Source: Pectinatus sp. (GTDB lineage Bacteria; Bacillota; Negativicutes; Selenomonadales; Selenomonadaceae). From it: DNA of 61,135 nucleotides. The stretch covers positions 1 to 61,135 of the forward strand of contig JAHHSQ010000004.1 of NCBI GenBank assembly GCA_020025135.1, read 5' to 3'. The notes beneath the pieces are model-generated. The model had not been told where the DNA came from. It saw only the letters and a list, made by a program, of their open reading frames with translations, and made no database searches. Below are positions 45,805-52,659 of the stretch, piece after piece (the stretch's first letter is position 1; the number at the start of each line of letters is the position of its first letter). Position numbers and translations under genes: made by a program.

Positions 45805-46392
45805 ATGTTTACGGAAATATTGGGAATTTTAATCATTGTCGGTGTTTTAGCAATCATCATTTTAAAGAAAAAATTGGCCGGAAATTCTCCAGAAGAGGCG
45901 GAAAAAGTATATCCTGCTCGTAGCGGGAAAGATGCGGATATTTTGCAAATGAAGCGGATGCAACGCGAATTAGAACTCACTGGCAAGATGATTACGGAAC
46001 AAATCGGTGCGGAAATGGACAAGCTAGAGGCACTTATCGGACGAGCGGAAGCGGTAATGGGACAAATATCTAGCAGTTTGCCTATTCAAACGGAAGAGAA
46101 AATTAAGAAAAATGCTCAGCCAGTAAAAAAAGTACAAACCGTATCGGCAGAAAAGAACGTTTCTCAGCAACAGGCTGATATGCGCTCTGCTTTAGGGCTG
46201 TCTATGACAACAAAACCAAAAGCCAAACCGAGACGCGTAGTAGTAGATAAAGAGAGCGTTGTTATAAAACCTTCTGCTACTGCAGAGAAAGTGCACCGCC
46301 TTTTACAGGAAGGAAAATCTGTAGATGAAATAGGCAGACAGCTTTCTATTGGTAAAAATGCCGTGGAAATGATTTTGCATATGTATAAATAA
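45805..46392 (+). CDS. SwrB-like (DUF6115) single-span protein
   Basis: A protein of about 195 residues with an N-terminal membrane anchor (about 3-22, EILGILIIVGVLAIIILKKK), a coiled-coil/Gln-Lys middle and a C-terminal helix-turn-helix-like end (ATAEKVHRLLQEGKSVDEIG...SIGKNAVEMILHMYK). Architecture and position downstream of sigD match B. subtilis SwrB (YlxL), which activates the FliPQR export gate. ATG 45805 is taken; TTG 45796 is also in frame, and both have weak SDs. Its stop lies within a terminator. Confidence 0.72.
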   Translation: MFTEILGILIIVGVLAIIILKKKLAGNSPEEAEKVYPARSGKDADILQMKRMQRELELTGKMITEQIGAEMDKLEALIGRAEAVMGQISSSLPIQTEEKIKKNAQPVKKVQTVSAEKNVSQQQADMRSALGLSMTTKPKAKPRRVVVDKESVVIKPSATAEKVHRLLQEGKSVDEIGRQLSIGKNAVEMILHMYK

Positions 46393-46420
46393 ATTCACAG
46401 GAAACCTGTGAATTTATTTA
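46386..46420. terminator. Bidirectional terminator between convergent genes
   Basis: A perfect 16-bp stem (TAAATAAATTCACAGG at 46386-46401, loop AAA, complement 46405-46420) overlaps the stop codon of the SwrB-like gene and lies ten bases from the end of the opposing minus-strand gene. A/T runs flank both arms. Confidence 0.9.
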
Positions 46421-46429
46421 TGCCGGCAA

Positions 46430-47098
46430 TTAAGCATCTAGGTATTGCCAAAGTTGCCGATAGTATTCGTATGGCGGTGAATCATTACAGCAGTTTATTT
46501 CTGTTGGTTCTAAAGAAAAATGCCAATTATCTGGCGATAGTTCAGTGGCGAGAACTATTTCTCCATTGAGAAGGCCAAATTCTAATTTTAAAGATAGTAG
46601 GATGATTTTGCGTCCATATAGGAAATTACTGATAATATCATTTATGCGAAAGCTGAGTTTTTCCAACTGTTCTAAATCAGCTTTTTTTGCCCAGCTCATG
46701 GTCAAGATGTGGTAGTTGTTTAACAGAGAAGGAAGCTTGCAATTTTTGGAATGATACTCTAGGACTGGATGGATTAGTTTTTGACCGTATTTTATGCCCA
46801 AGCGTTGTGCTAGGTTGTTGGAAGCGTAGTTTTGGATAATAATTTCAAAGGGGAACATTTCTAGTTTTTCTGCCAAAAATTCTTGTGGATTTTTGTGTTG
46901 AATGTAGTAATGTTTGATATTGTTGCGCTTTAAAAGTTCGGATAGTCTGCGAATGATATAAAAGCGATGTAACATGGCATCTTTTTTTAAGTCTTTTTTA
47001 CAACTTATTAGTAGAATATCAGGATGATTGGTGGAAAAGATATTTTTGTTTTGTCCTTGGTAGAGTACCTGCTTTTTTTTGAAGAGATGTTTAACCAA
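46430..47098 (-). CDS. Degenerate SAICAR synthetase (PurC)-like protein
   Basis: A 222-residue protein that follows the whole PurC fold order: VLYQGQNKNIFSTNHPD (cf. YEGKAK-IY), IQNYASNNLAQRLGIKYGQK (cf. RN-AAGSLAKRLG), ILEYHSK-like and LEFGLLNGEIVLATELSPDN (cf. LEFG-DGEIVLADEISPD). Key positions differ: the phosphate/substrate motif RNxAAGS is QNYASNN, the KDDATAFNGEKK-type motif is absent, and SPDxCR reads SPDNWH. The frame is intact, so it is probably a PurC pseudoenzyme. TTG 47098 follows AAGGAAG by eight bases; GTG 47107 is also possible. No other purine gene is near. Confidence 0.75.
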   Translation of the reverse strand: MVKHLFKKKQVLYQGQNKNIFSTNHPDILLISCKKDLKKDAMLHRFYIIRRLSELLKRNNIKHYYIQHKNPQEFLAEKLEMFPFEIIIQNYASNNLAQRLGIKYGQKLIHPVLEYHSKNCKLPSLLNNYHILTMSWAKKADLEQLEKLSFRINDIISNFLYGRKIILLSLKLEFGLLNGEIVLATELSPDNWHFSLEPTEINCCNDSPPYEYYRQLWQYLDA

Positions 47099-47125
47099 AA
47101 AAGTCACTTCCTTTTTTAAAAAATT

Positions 47126-47173
47126 AAAGACATTATCAGGTATCTAAGTAACTAGATACCTGATAATGTCTTT
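47126..47173 (-). terminator. 21-bp attenuator-like hairpin in the PurC-like leader
   Basis: A perfect 21-bp inverted repeat (47126-47146 with 47153-47173, loop of six bases). Read on the minus strand it ends in TTTAATTTTTT directly before the SD of the PurC-like gene. It thus has intrinsic-terminator form inside the 5' leader. Its first bases overlap the stop codon of the nine-codon leader ORF. Confidence 0.85.
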
Positions 47174-47201
47174 ATGTCAGTTTTTTCATCATTGATAACA
47201 T
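47172..47201 (-). CDS. Nine-codon leader peptide ahead of the PurC-like gene
   Basis: A tiny ORF, MLSMMKKLT, with a good SD (GAGGAA at 47209-47214, seven bases before ATG). Its stop codon overlaps the first bases of the 21-bp hairpin. Three Met, two Lys and one Thr among nine residues fits a leader sensing aspartate-family amino acids, but this is inference. It lies about 40 bases after the promoter at 47246-47274. Confidence 0.5.
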   Translation of the reverse strand: MLSMMKKLT

Positions 47202-47245
47202 ATAAATATTCCTCGCTGGTGAAAAAATAATGCTACTTATCTAGC

Positions 47246-47274
47246 ATTATAGCAAAAAAAATACTTGAAGACAA
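47246..47274 (-). promoter_or_regulatory. Promoter of the PurC-like gene
   Basis: On the minus strand TTGTCT (47274-47269), 17 bases, TATAAT (47251-47246). Predicted leader of about 140 bases with the tiny ORF and the hairpin. Confidence 0.75.
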
Positions 47275-47309
47275 TTATTTTATCAATAAAAATGAGAATT
47301 ATTTAAAAA

Positions 47310-47323
47310 GTGAAAAAATTCAC
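47310..47323. promoter_or_regulatory. Palindromic operator candidate between divergent promoters
   Basis: GTGAA-AAAA-TTCAC is a perfect dyad in the 75-base gap between the two divergent promoters (minus 47246-47274, plus 47350-47378), the expected place for a shared regulator site. The cognate protein is unknown. Confidence 0.4.
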
Positions 47324-47349
47324 ATTATAATACTTTTTGTTATATCTAT

Positions 47350-47378
47350 TTACTAATCTTTTCAATATGTTGTATAAT
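47350..47378 (+). promoter_or_regulatory. Promoter of the lysC leader
   Basis: TTACTA (47350-47355), 17 bases, TATAAT (47373-47378). The -10 is perfect, the -35 weak. It lies 36 bases before the first leader ORF. Confidence 0.6.
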
Positions 47379-47414
47379 GTAGCAGTTAGTCGAGTATATT
47401 TTAGGAGAAAAACG

Positions 47415-47501
47415 ATGAAAAATACGGCGTTTGCTGAGCTTTATCGATATTCTCCTTATTTCTATACAACATTTATGTGTAGGTTGCAAAGTTCGCTTTA
47501 A
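47415..47501 (+). CDS. 28-codon leader ORF upstream of aspartokinase
   Basis: ATG 47415 follows AGGAG (47403-47407) by seven bases. The 28-residue product begins MKNTAFAELYRYSPYFYTTF and is rich in Tyr (four), Phe (four) and Thr (three). Its stop overlaps the ATG of a second tiny ORF (TAATG). No homologue is recalled. It is either a leader peptide or a very small protein. Confidence 0.5.
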   Translation: MKNTAFAELYRYSPYFYTTFMCRLQSSL

Positions 47502-47557
47502 TGAAAGAAATAAATAAAAAGGGGAAGGTTACGGAAAATAGGCAACTGGATAGATAG
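47501..47557 (+). CDS. Second, Lys-rich leader ORF coupled to the first
   Basis: ATG 47501 overlaps the preceding stop by one base. The product is MKEINKKGKVTENRQLDR, with four Lys in the first nine codons. The Lys codons lie in the left arms of two competing stems (47503-47519 with 47562-47575; 47528-47539 with 47609-47620). This is the layout expected if ribosome position selects the RNA fold that exposes the lysC start. Expression is unproven. Confidence 0.4.
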   Translation: MKEINKKGKVTENRQLDR

Positions 47558-47620
47558 TGTATTTTATTTTCTTTCAGTAAGATACTTCTAACAAAATATC
47601 TTTTATAAATTTTCCGTAAC
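47503..47620 (+). promoter_or_regulatory. Mutually exclusive hairpins in the lysC leader
   Basis: Stem A: GAAAGAAA-ATAAAA (47503-47519, with a 3-base bulge) pairs with TTTTATTTTCTTTC (47562-47575). Stem B: GTTACGGAAAAT (47528-47539) pairs perfectly with ATTTTCCGTAAC (47609-47620), ending one base before the AGG that could act as the lysC SD. A and B interleave, so they exclude each other or form a pseudoknot. None of the conserved L-box (lysine riboswitch) motifs is visible. Confidence 0.6.
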
Positions 47621-47628
47621 AGGCAGTT

Positions 47629-48855
47629 ATGTCGTTAATCGTAAAAAAATTCGGTGGAAGTTCTGTAAGCTCTCCTGAAAAAATTTTAAATGTGGTCAAG
47701 CGGGTTATCGCTGATAAAAAAGCAGAGGATAAAATCGTCATCGTCGTTTCTGCCATGGGTAAAACTACGGATAGACTGATTTCGTTGGCATCGGCTATAT
47801 CTGGTTGTCCGTATCAATACAAGCGCGAAATGGATATGCTTTTGGCTAGTGGTGAGCAAGTGTCGATTGCTTTACTGGCGATGGCTTTTCAAAACTATGG
47901 TGTGCCAGCAATTTCATTGACAGGGCGTTTAGCTGGAATTAGGACAGATGATAAGCATACAAAAGGAACCATTGTTTCCATAGATACTAAGCGCATTTTG
48001 TCTGAATTAGCTCAGAATAAAATTGTCGTTGTTGCCGGTTTTCAAGGGAGTGATAATCAGGATGAACCAGTAACTTTGGGACGCGGTGGTTCTGATACTT
48101 CAGCAGTGGCTTTGGCTGGTGCTTTAAAGGCTGATTGTTGCGAAATTTATACTGATGTCAAGGGTATCTATACAGCAGACCCTCATTTGGTAGTAAATGC
48201 TACGAAGATGTCCGATATAACCTACGAGGAAATGTTAGAGATGTCGCGCCTGGGTGCTTGTGTCATGCAGACGCGTTCGGTAGAAGTAGGACAAAAACTA
48301 GGCATTCCTATTCACGTGCGCTCTACCTTTGTCGATGATGAAGGGACAGTCATTCAGACTGACTCGCAAAGACAAGAAGGTCTGATTCGTGGTGTTAGTT
48401 ATTTAGATAAAATAACACAGATTGCCATTTGTAATGAAGATATTGAAGGTTTATATCAAGAATTGAGAGAAAATCTCATTGCGCTTGATATTGAATATGA
48501 TTTTTTCCGTCATGCTCATGTTTATGACAATAATAAAATAGGTGATGCTCTGATTTTAGCGGTCGAACAAGGAGATTTTTATGCTGTGCAGCCGTTGATT
48601 CGCAAGATTATGCAAAAATATATTGCCGTAGATATCTCTATTAAAGAGGGAATGGCTAAAATATCAGTCATTAGTAATAAGATTAACGGCGACAAAGCTA
48701 TCTATGATAAGTTTTGTCAAGCTTTAGGAAAAGCCAATATCGATATGTTGATGATGAATAGACATGCCTTGAGCATATCGTGCCTTTTAGAGAATAAGGA
48801 TTTGTCCAGAGCTGTACAGGTTATTCACGATGAGTTTTTCCCCGCACGGGTCTAA
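47629..48855 (+). CDS. lysC: Aspartate kinase
   Basis: Aspartokinase makes aspartyl phosphate, the first step to lysine, threonine, methionine and diaminopimelate. It has 408 residues: KFGGSS at 7-12, VVSAMGKTTD, the LTGRLAGIRTD and GFQGSDNQDEPVTLGRGGSDTSA substrate/ATP regions (the latter split as GFQGSDNQDEP and TLGRGGSDTSA), and two C-terminal ACT domains for feedback control. The SD is poor (AGG only, next to leader stem B), in line with translational control. No asd or dap genes adjoin. Confidence 0.93.
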   Translation: MSLIVKKFGGSSVSSPEKILNVVKRVIADKKAEDKIVIVVSAMGKTTDRLISLASAISGCPYQYKREMDMLLASGEQVSIALLAMAFQNYGVPAISLTGRLAGIRTDDKHTKGTIVSIDTKRILSELAQNKIVVVAGFQGSDNQDEPVTLGRGGSDTSAVALAGALKADCCEIYTDVKGIYTADPHLVVNATKMSDITYEEMLEMSRLGACVMQTRSVEVGQKLGIPIHVRSTFVDDEGTVIQTDSQRQEGLIRGVSYLDKITQIAICNEDIEGLYQELRENLIALDIEYDFFRHAHVYDNNKIGDALILAVEQGDFYAVQPLIRKIMQKYIAVDISIKEGMAKISVISNKINGDKAIYDKFCQALGKANIDMLMMNRHALSISCLLENKDLSRAVQVIHDEFFPARV

Positions 48856-49000
48856 GGGTGATTAAATAGTAAAAACGGAATTAACATTTGTTATCTTGAT
48901 AATTAGGATGCAGATGAAAGTATTCGCTGGCAGGCCGCTTTGCTAGTGAATGGTTGTTGCACACTTTGATTGTAGATAGTAGAAGCAAATAATAAAATTC

Positions 49001-49029
49001 TTGTGAGATTGACCATACTGCTATATAAT
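49001..49029 (+). promoter_or_regulatory. Orphan SigA-type promoter after lysC
   Basis: TTGTGA (49001-49006), 17 bases, TATAAT (49024-49029). The only frame with a ribosome site close downstream is the 11-codon ORF at 49086. Confidence 0.6.
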
Positions 49030-49085
49030 TAAAAGGGTGACTATATTTTAAAAACAGTGATGAACTAGCAAAAAGGTGTTATTTT

Positions 49086-49121
49086 GTGAGTAAAAGGTTT
49101 TTTGCAAATGATAACTTATAG
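49086..49121 (+). CDS. 11-codon ORF followed by a hairpin
   Basis: GTG 49086 has AAAAGGTG (49071-49078) seven bases ahead. The product is MSKRFFANDNL. It ends directly before a hairpin, AAAAGATA-GGC-TATCTTTT (49122-49140), extendable by ACTTA/TAAGT on the flanks. This has the form of a leader peptide with attenuator, but no gene follows for 870 bases, so it may be a relic or a small RNA. Confidence 0.35.
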   Translation: MSKRFFANDNL

Positions 49122-49146
49122 AAAAGATAGGCTATCTTTTGTAAGT
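49115..49146 (+). terminator. Hairpin/terminator candidate after the 11-codon ORF
   Basis: 8-bp stem AAAAGATA/TATCTTTT with GGC loop plus flanking ACTTA/TAAGT. The T-run lies within the 3' arm only, so termination would be moderate. It could also serve as the lysC terminator, for which no better hairpin is seen. Confidence 0.45.
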
Positions 49147-49647
49147 ATTATTGCTTTTGCTATAAAAGATATGGTTGGCTATTGTGAAAATAGACAAAGT
49201 TTATAAGTTCATCCTATTTAAGTTGCTACTTATGTGGTTCAGCGACCACGTTTTATATATAATGTTTTCCATTAGAATCTGCCATGAAGCTTTTTTCTTA
49301 GCTGAAAACGGTTTTTAGCAGAAATAGGGTGGGGGTAATAATTCACCCTAAGATAAAATTGCGTAGACAATCCTGTCAATCTAGGTGGTATATTGCCCAT
49401 TAATTCAGGAAAATCGATTAGCAATTTATGCCAATACAGTTTAGTTGTTTGCTTGAAACCTTAGCACATTTATGCTTACGTCTTTATATATTATTGTGTG
49501 TTTGATAGAAAAATACTAGAAAAGAATATGGCGTAGCGATGATGATTCTTGGCGAGTTAAATAGCCAACGCTGATGTAAATGTAAATGGCATGGCTAAGG
49601 TGCTTCGCAAAAATAAGCAGAATTTGTATTTAACTATCTGGTGGTCT

Positions 49648-49675
49648 TTGAAACGGTTTTTTGAGTATGTGTAAT
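49648..49675 (+). promoter_or_regulatory. Promoter candidate of the structured RNA
   Basis: TTGAAA (49648-49653), 16 bases, TGTAAT (49670-49675). Predicted start near 49682, about 30 bases before the closing stem of the RNA candidate. Confidence 0.45.
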
Positions 49676-49710
49676 TTGTGATTTACTGATGATGTCATTA
49701 TTTGATGTCA

Positions 49711-49923
49711 GAGAGAATCTTCTTCCTCAAAAATCTTTCGCTTTCCTATCATAGGAGAAAGTAGTTCAACACCAATGATAGACCATATCCCAGAGAGGTC
49801 ACTCACCTAACCGGGACATGGATTTGTATTTCTCGCAAGGTGAGTACTGTTTCCAAAAGAACGTAAAGGGTTTTGGATGTCCCTGAGATAAGATAGTTTA
49901 ACTATCTCCCTCTCGAAATTCTC
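49711..49923 (+). ncRNA. Multibranched structured-RNA candidate (about 210 nt)
   Basis: A closing stem GAGAAT(C)TTC (49713-49722) with GAAATTCTC (49915-49923) encloses several helices: CTTT/AAAG plus CCTA/TAGG (49741-49761), GACC/GGTC (49781-49800), GGGACAT/ATGTCCC (49813-49819 with 49877-49883), which contains CTCGC/GTGAG (49832-49844) and CCAAAA/TTTTGG (49853-49876), and AGATAGT/ACTATCT (49891-49907). CTCACC (49802-49807) can alternatively pair with GGTGAG (49839-49844). I see none of the motifs of RNase P, tmRNA, SRP, T-box or common riboswitches. Hand folding only. Confidence 0.5.
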
Positions 49924-49957
49924 CAATCTATTTAGAGGATTATTCAACTAGTTCAAT

Positions 49958-49986
49958 TTGCTTTTAAGTATCTCGTAATTTATATT
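49958..49986 (+). promoter_or_regulatory. Promoter of the DUF47-pit operon
   Basis: TTGCTT (49958-49963), 17 bases, TATATT (49981-49986). It is 26 bases ahead of the first start codon, so the structured RNA upstream is not part of this leader. Confidence 0.6.
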
Positions 49987-50012
49987 AGCTTTTTGATTTA
50001 GGGGGAAGTTTA

Positions 50013-50636
50013 TTGTTTATTGGGAAAAAGAATACGGAATTTTACGATTTGTTCATTCAGAGTGCAGGCTATTTCCACAAAGGAGCGTTGATTATCAACG
50101 AAGTGATGCAGGATTATAGCTGTGCTGAAGAAAAGATGCATGACATCAATGATTTGGAACATGCAGCTGATGATATCAACGATAAGATTATCGCACAACT
50201 GAACCACACCTTTATCACGCCCATAGATAGAGAAGATATCTATGAAATAGCTAATGCTTTGGATGATGGTGTCGATTATTTGCATGGAACATTGCAACGC
50301 GCCATTATCTATCGTATTGATGCCATTCGTCCCACTGCAGTGGAAATGTCTAAATTGCTTTTAGAAGCTACTGCAGAAATCATGGAAGCATTCAGGTTAT
50401 TACATCGTTTGCAACGCCATGAAAAGAAAATATTAGATATTACAACTCACATCTGTCACATAGAAAGTGCTGGCGATAAATTGTATCGCTCGGAAGTGGC
50501 AGACATTTTTGCCAATGTAAAAGACCCGATTGAAATTATCAAATGGAAGGACATCCTCGAATACTTGGAAGATACGCTAGACCACTGTGAAAGAATTGCT
50601 GATATCATCAGAGGCGTGGTAATGAAATATGCATGA
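50013..50636 (+). CDS. DUF47 PhoU-like phosphate transport regulator
   Basis: A 207-residue all-helical DUF47 protein (YkaA/Pit accessory family), related to PhoU. Typical segments are MFIGKKNTEFYDLFIQSA and AADDINDKIIAQLNHTFITP with IDREDIYEIANALDDGVDYL. TTG 50013 follows GGGGGAAG by five bases. It overlaps pit by eight bases, and this pairing is common; it is thought to regulate the transporter. Confidence 0.92.
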   Translation: MFIGKKNTEFYDLFIQSAGYFHKGALIINEVMQDYSCAEEKMHDINDLEHAADDINDKIIAQLNHTFITPIDREDIYEIANALDDGVDYLHGTLQRAIIYRIDAIRPTAVEMSKLLLEATAEIMEAFRLLHRLQRHEKKILDITTHICHIESAGDKLYRSEVADIFANVKDPIEIIKWKDILEYLEDTLDHCERIADIIRGVVMKYA

Positions 50637-51627
50637 GTTACAGGTAATTATCATCCTCATTATAGGTTTAGCCTTGATATTTGACTTCATCAATGGTTTT
50701 CATGATACGGCAAACGCTATTGCTACCTCTGTTTCTACGCGTGCGATGACACCACGCACGGCTATTATCATGGCGGCAGTTCTCAATTTTTGCGGTGCCA
50801 TGTACAGCACAGGCGTTGCTCATACTATTGGTAGCGATATCGTGAGGTCTGCTGACCACGTCGATGAGCTAGTTTTGACGGCTGCTTTGGCTGGTTCTAT
50901 TATTTGGAATTTGTTCACTTGGTATCTCGCTTTGCCAAGTAGTTCTTCACATTCCTTAGTTGGTGGTATTATGGGCGCAGTTTTGGTTTCTAAGGGTGTG
51001 GGCGGTTTAAATTATATGGGCATTTTGAAAATCGTGCTTTCCTTGATTTTGTCGCCTATCATTGGTATGGTCACTGGTTGCATTATCATGACCATCTTGT
51101 ACTACATTTTTCGCAAGACGGCGCCTTCGACCATTAATCATAAGTTTAAAAAGATGCAGATTGTCTCGGCAGCGATGATGGCTTTTTCGCATGGTTCTAA
51201 CGATGCCCAGAAATCGATGGGTATCATTACTTTGGCTCTGTTGAGCGGTGGTTATATCGCCGTTTTTGATGTGCCTACATACGTAAAAATTTTAGCAGCT
51301 CTTTCTATGGGGTTGGGAACGGCTTTTGGCGGTTGGAAAATAATAAAAACGGTTGGCACTAAAATATTTAAGCTCGAACCGATTAGTGGTTTTGCCTCCG
51401 ATTTAAATTCTTCGCTCATTATTTTCTCAGCTACTTTGATGGCTCTGCCAGTCAGTACCACACACGTCGTTTCTGGTTCCATTATGGGGGTTGGTTCTGC
51501 TAAGCGTGTCAATGCGGTACGTTGGGGAGTTGCTCAGCAGATGGCTATTGCTTGGATTATGACTATTCCGGCTACAGCTCTTTTGACCTCTTTTATTTAT
51601 CATGGTTTGAAATTGATTTTTCATTGA
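50629..51627 (+). CDS. pit: Inorganic phosphate transporter, PiT family
   Basis: A low-affinity phosphate (metal-phosphate) symporter of the PiT family. It has 332 residues and about ten membrane spans, with the duplicated family signature: GFHDTANAIATSVSTRAM in the first half (His in place of the usual Asn of GxND) and SHGSNDAQKSMGIITLALL in the second. PVSTTHVVSGSIMGVG lies near the end. It forms a two-gene operon with DUF47 and is followed by a terminator. Confidence 0.95.
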   Translation: MHELQVIIILIIGLALIFDFINGFHDTANAIATSVSTRAMTPRTAIIMAAVLNFCGAMYSTGVAHTIGSDIVRSADHVDELVLTAALAGSIIWNLFTWYLALPSSSSHSLVGGIMGAVLVSKGVGGLNYMGILKIVLSLILSPIIGMVTGCIIMTILYYIFRKTAPSTINHKFKKMQIVSAAMMAFSHGSNDAQKSMGIITLALLSGGYIAVFDVPTYVKILAALSMGLGTAFGGWKIIKTVGTKIFKLEPISGFASDLNSSLIIFSATLMALPVSTTHVVSGSIMGVGSAKRVNAVRWGVAQQMAIAWIMTIPATALLTSFIYHGLKLIFH

Positions 51628-51646
51628 TATAAATAAAATATTTCAT

Positions 51647-51680
51647 AAAAATAACTCGGATAGATATCCGAGTTATTTTT
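51647..51680 (+). terminator. Intrinsic terminator after pit
   Basis: Near-perfect palindrome: AAAAATAACTCGGATA (51647-51662) and TATCCGAGTTATTTTT (51665-51680), effectively a 13- to 14-bp stem, with a T-run in the 3' arm. Confidence 0.9.
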
Positions 51681-51869
51681 ATGTCTAAAATACCTTAGTT
51701 TGCCTAGTCTCTGCTCACAGCTATAATGCTAGTTTTCCTCATCTTTTAGAATAAATGTTTTTATTTGCTATAATTTTAGTTTTGTGAGCTATATTTGTTA
51801 GTAAGTTAACGATTTATTTTTTAGGTGGAAGAAGATAGTTAGGTCATATGTTATAATAAGAAGAAGACC

Positions 51870-52599
51870 GTTGAAAAAAACTGAATTAACTTGGCTAAAT
51901 GAAGTATCGAATAATGTAGCTAAATAAGTTGTAAAAGACGCTTGTAACGCTTACAAAAGATTTTTTAAAGGGCTTGCCAGTAAACCCAAATTTAAGAGTA
52001 AAAAAGAAGTAAGCCTAGTTTTTATAATGGCCCTATAAAACTAAAAGTACCATATGGAAAAGTCTTGCTTGGAAAAATAGGTTGGATAAAAATAAAAGAA
52101 CAAATAATAATGGGAGTTAAATACTTTAATCCTCGTATAAATTATGACAAAAAGTAAAGGAGGTAGTTGTCAATATATAAAAATTAATAATATTGTTAAG
52201 CTTGAAAAGAAGGTACAACACATACACAGAAAACTTGCTAATATAAGAAAAATAATCATCTCCATCAAGTTACAACGAGTATAGTGAAAACCAAACCATA
52301 TGGAATTGTAATAGAAGATTGAAATGTTAGCGGCATGATGACAAATAAGCACTTATCTGACAGCATAAGAAAACAATGTTTTATAAATTTAGAGAACAAT
52401 TAGAATGTAAATGTGCACTAAGGGGAATTAAATTTATAATAGCAGGTGGATTTTTCTCATCATCAAAAATTTGTAGTTACTGTGGGGAATTAAGAAAGAT
52501 TTAAAACTAAAAAATAGAGTATATAAATGTAATTGCGGGCTAACTATTGATAGAGATTTAAATGCAAGTATTAATCTAGCGAAATATAAATTAGCATAA
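51870..52599 (+). pseudogene. tnpB: Decayed IS605-family tnpB
   Basis: Fragments in shifting frames spell a TnpB/OrfB nuclease: LKKTELTWLNEVSNNVAK, then DACNAYKRFFKGLASKPKF, PSFYNGPIKLKV, GKIGWIKIKEQIIMG, IKINNIVKLEKKVQHIHRKL, KPYGIVIED-NVSGMM (second RuvC carboxylate), the zinc ribbon ICSYCG...CNCG, and DRDLNASINLAKYKLA (third RuvC carboxylate). In-frame stops and frameshifts interrupt it many times. The N-terminal quarter and tnpA are gone. It cannot make an active nuclease. Confidence 0.88.
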
Positions 52600-52610
52600 T
52601 ATCATTAAAA

Positions 52611-52644
52611 AAAGATAATGCTAATATAAAGATAATGCTAATAT
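52611..52644 (+). repeat. Tandem 17-bp direct repeat
   Basis: AAAGATAATGCTAATAT occurs twice in exact tandem (52611-52627 and 52628-52644), between the tnpB remnant and its right end. It probably arose by slippage. Confidence 0.85.
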
Positions 52645-52659
52645 ATAGAACGTGTTGTA

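Larger units (their letters stand above)
48856..50012. other. 1.15-kb gene-free region with promoters and structured elements
   Basis: No protein gene of ordinary size. Contents: orphan promoter and 11-codon ORF with hairpin (49001-49146), terminator-like hairpin ATGTGGT/ACCACGT (49232-49251) followed by TTTTATAT, hairpin GCTGAAAA/TTTTTAGC (49301-49319), TAGGGTG/CACCCTA stem (49325-49350), a structured RNA candidate with its own promoter (49648-49923), and the pit-operon promoter (49958-49986). A 25-codon frame at 49429 lacks an SD. Confidence 0.65.

Noticed and set aside
47503..47628. Lysine riboswitch (L-box) before lysC
   Set aside because: The conserved L-box core segments (AGAGGTGC-, GAGTA- and GGAGGGC-type) are not visible; the stems are simple interleaved hairpins.
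49429..49506. 25-codon hydrophobic frame (MPIQFSCLLETLAHLC...)
   Set aside because: No Shine-Dalgarno sequence or promoter nearby; expected by chance in AT-rich DNA.
49711..49923. Structured RNA as RNase P, tmRNA, 6S, SRP RNA, T-box or cobalamin riboswitch
   Set aside because: None of the diagnostic conserved segments is present by eye; left as an unknown candidate.
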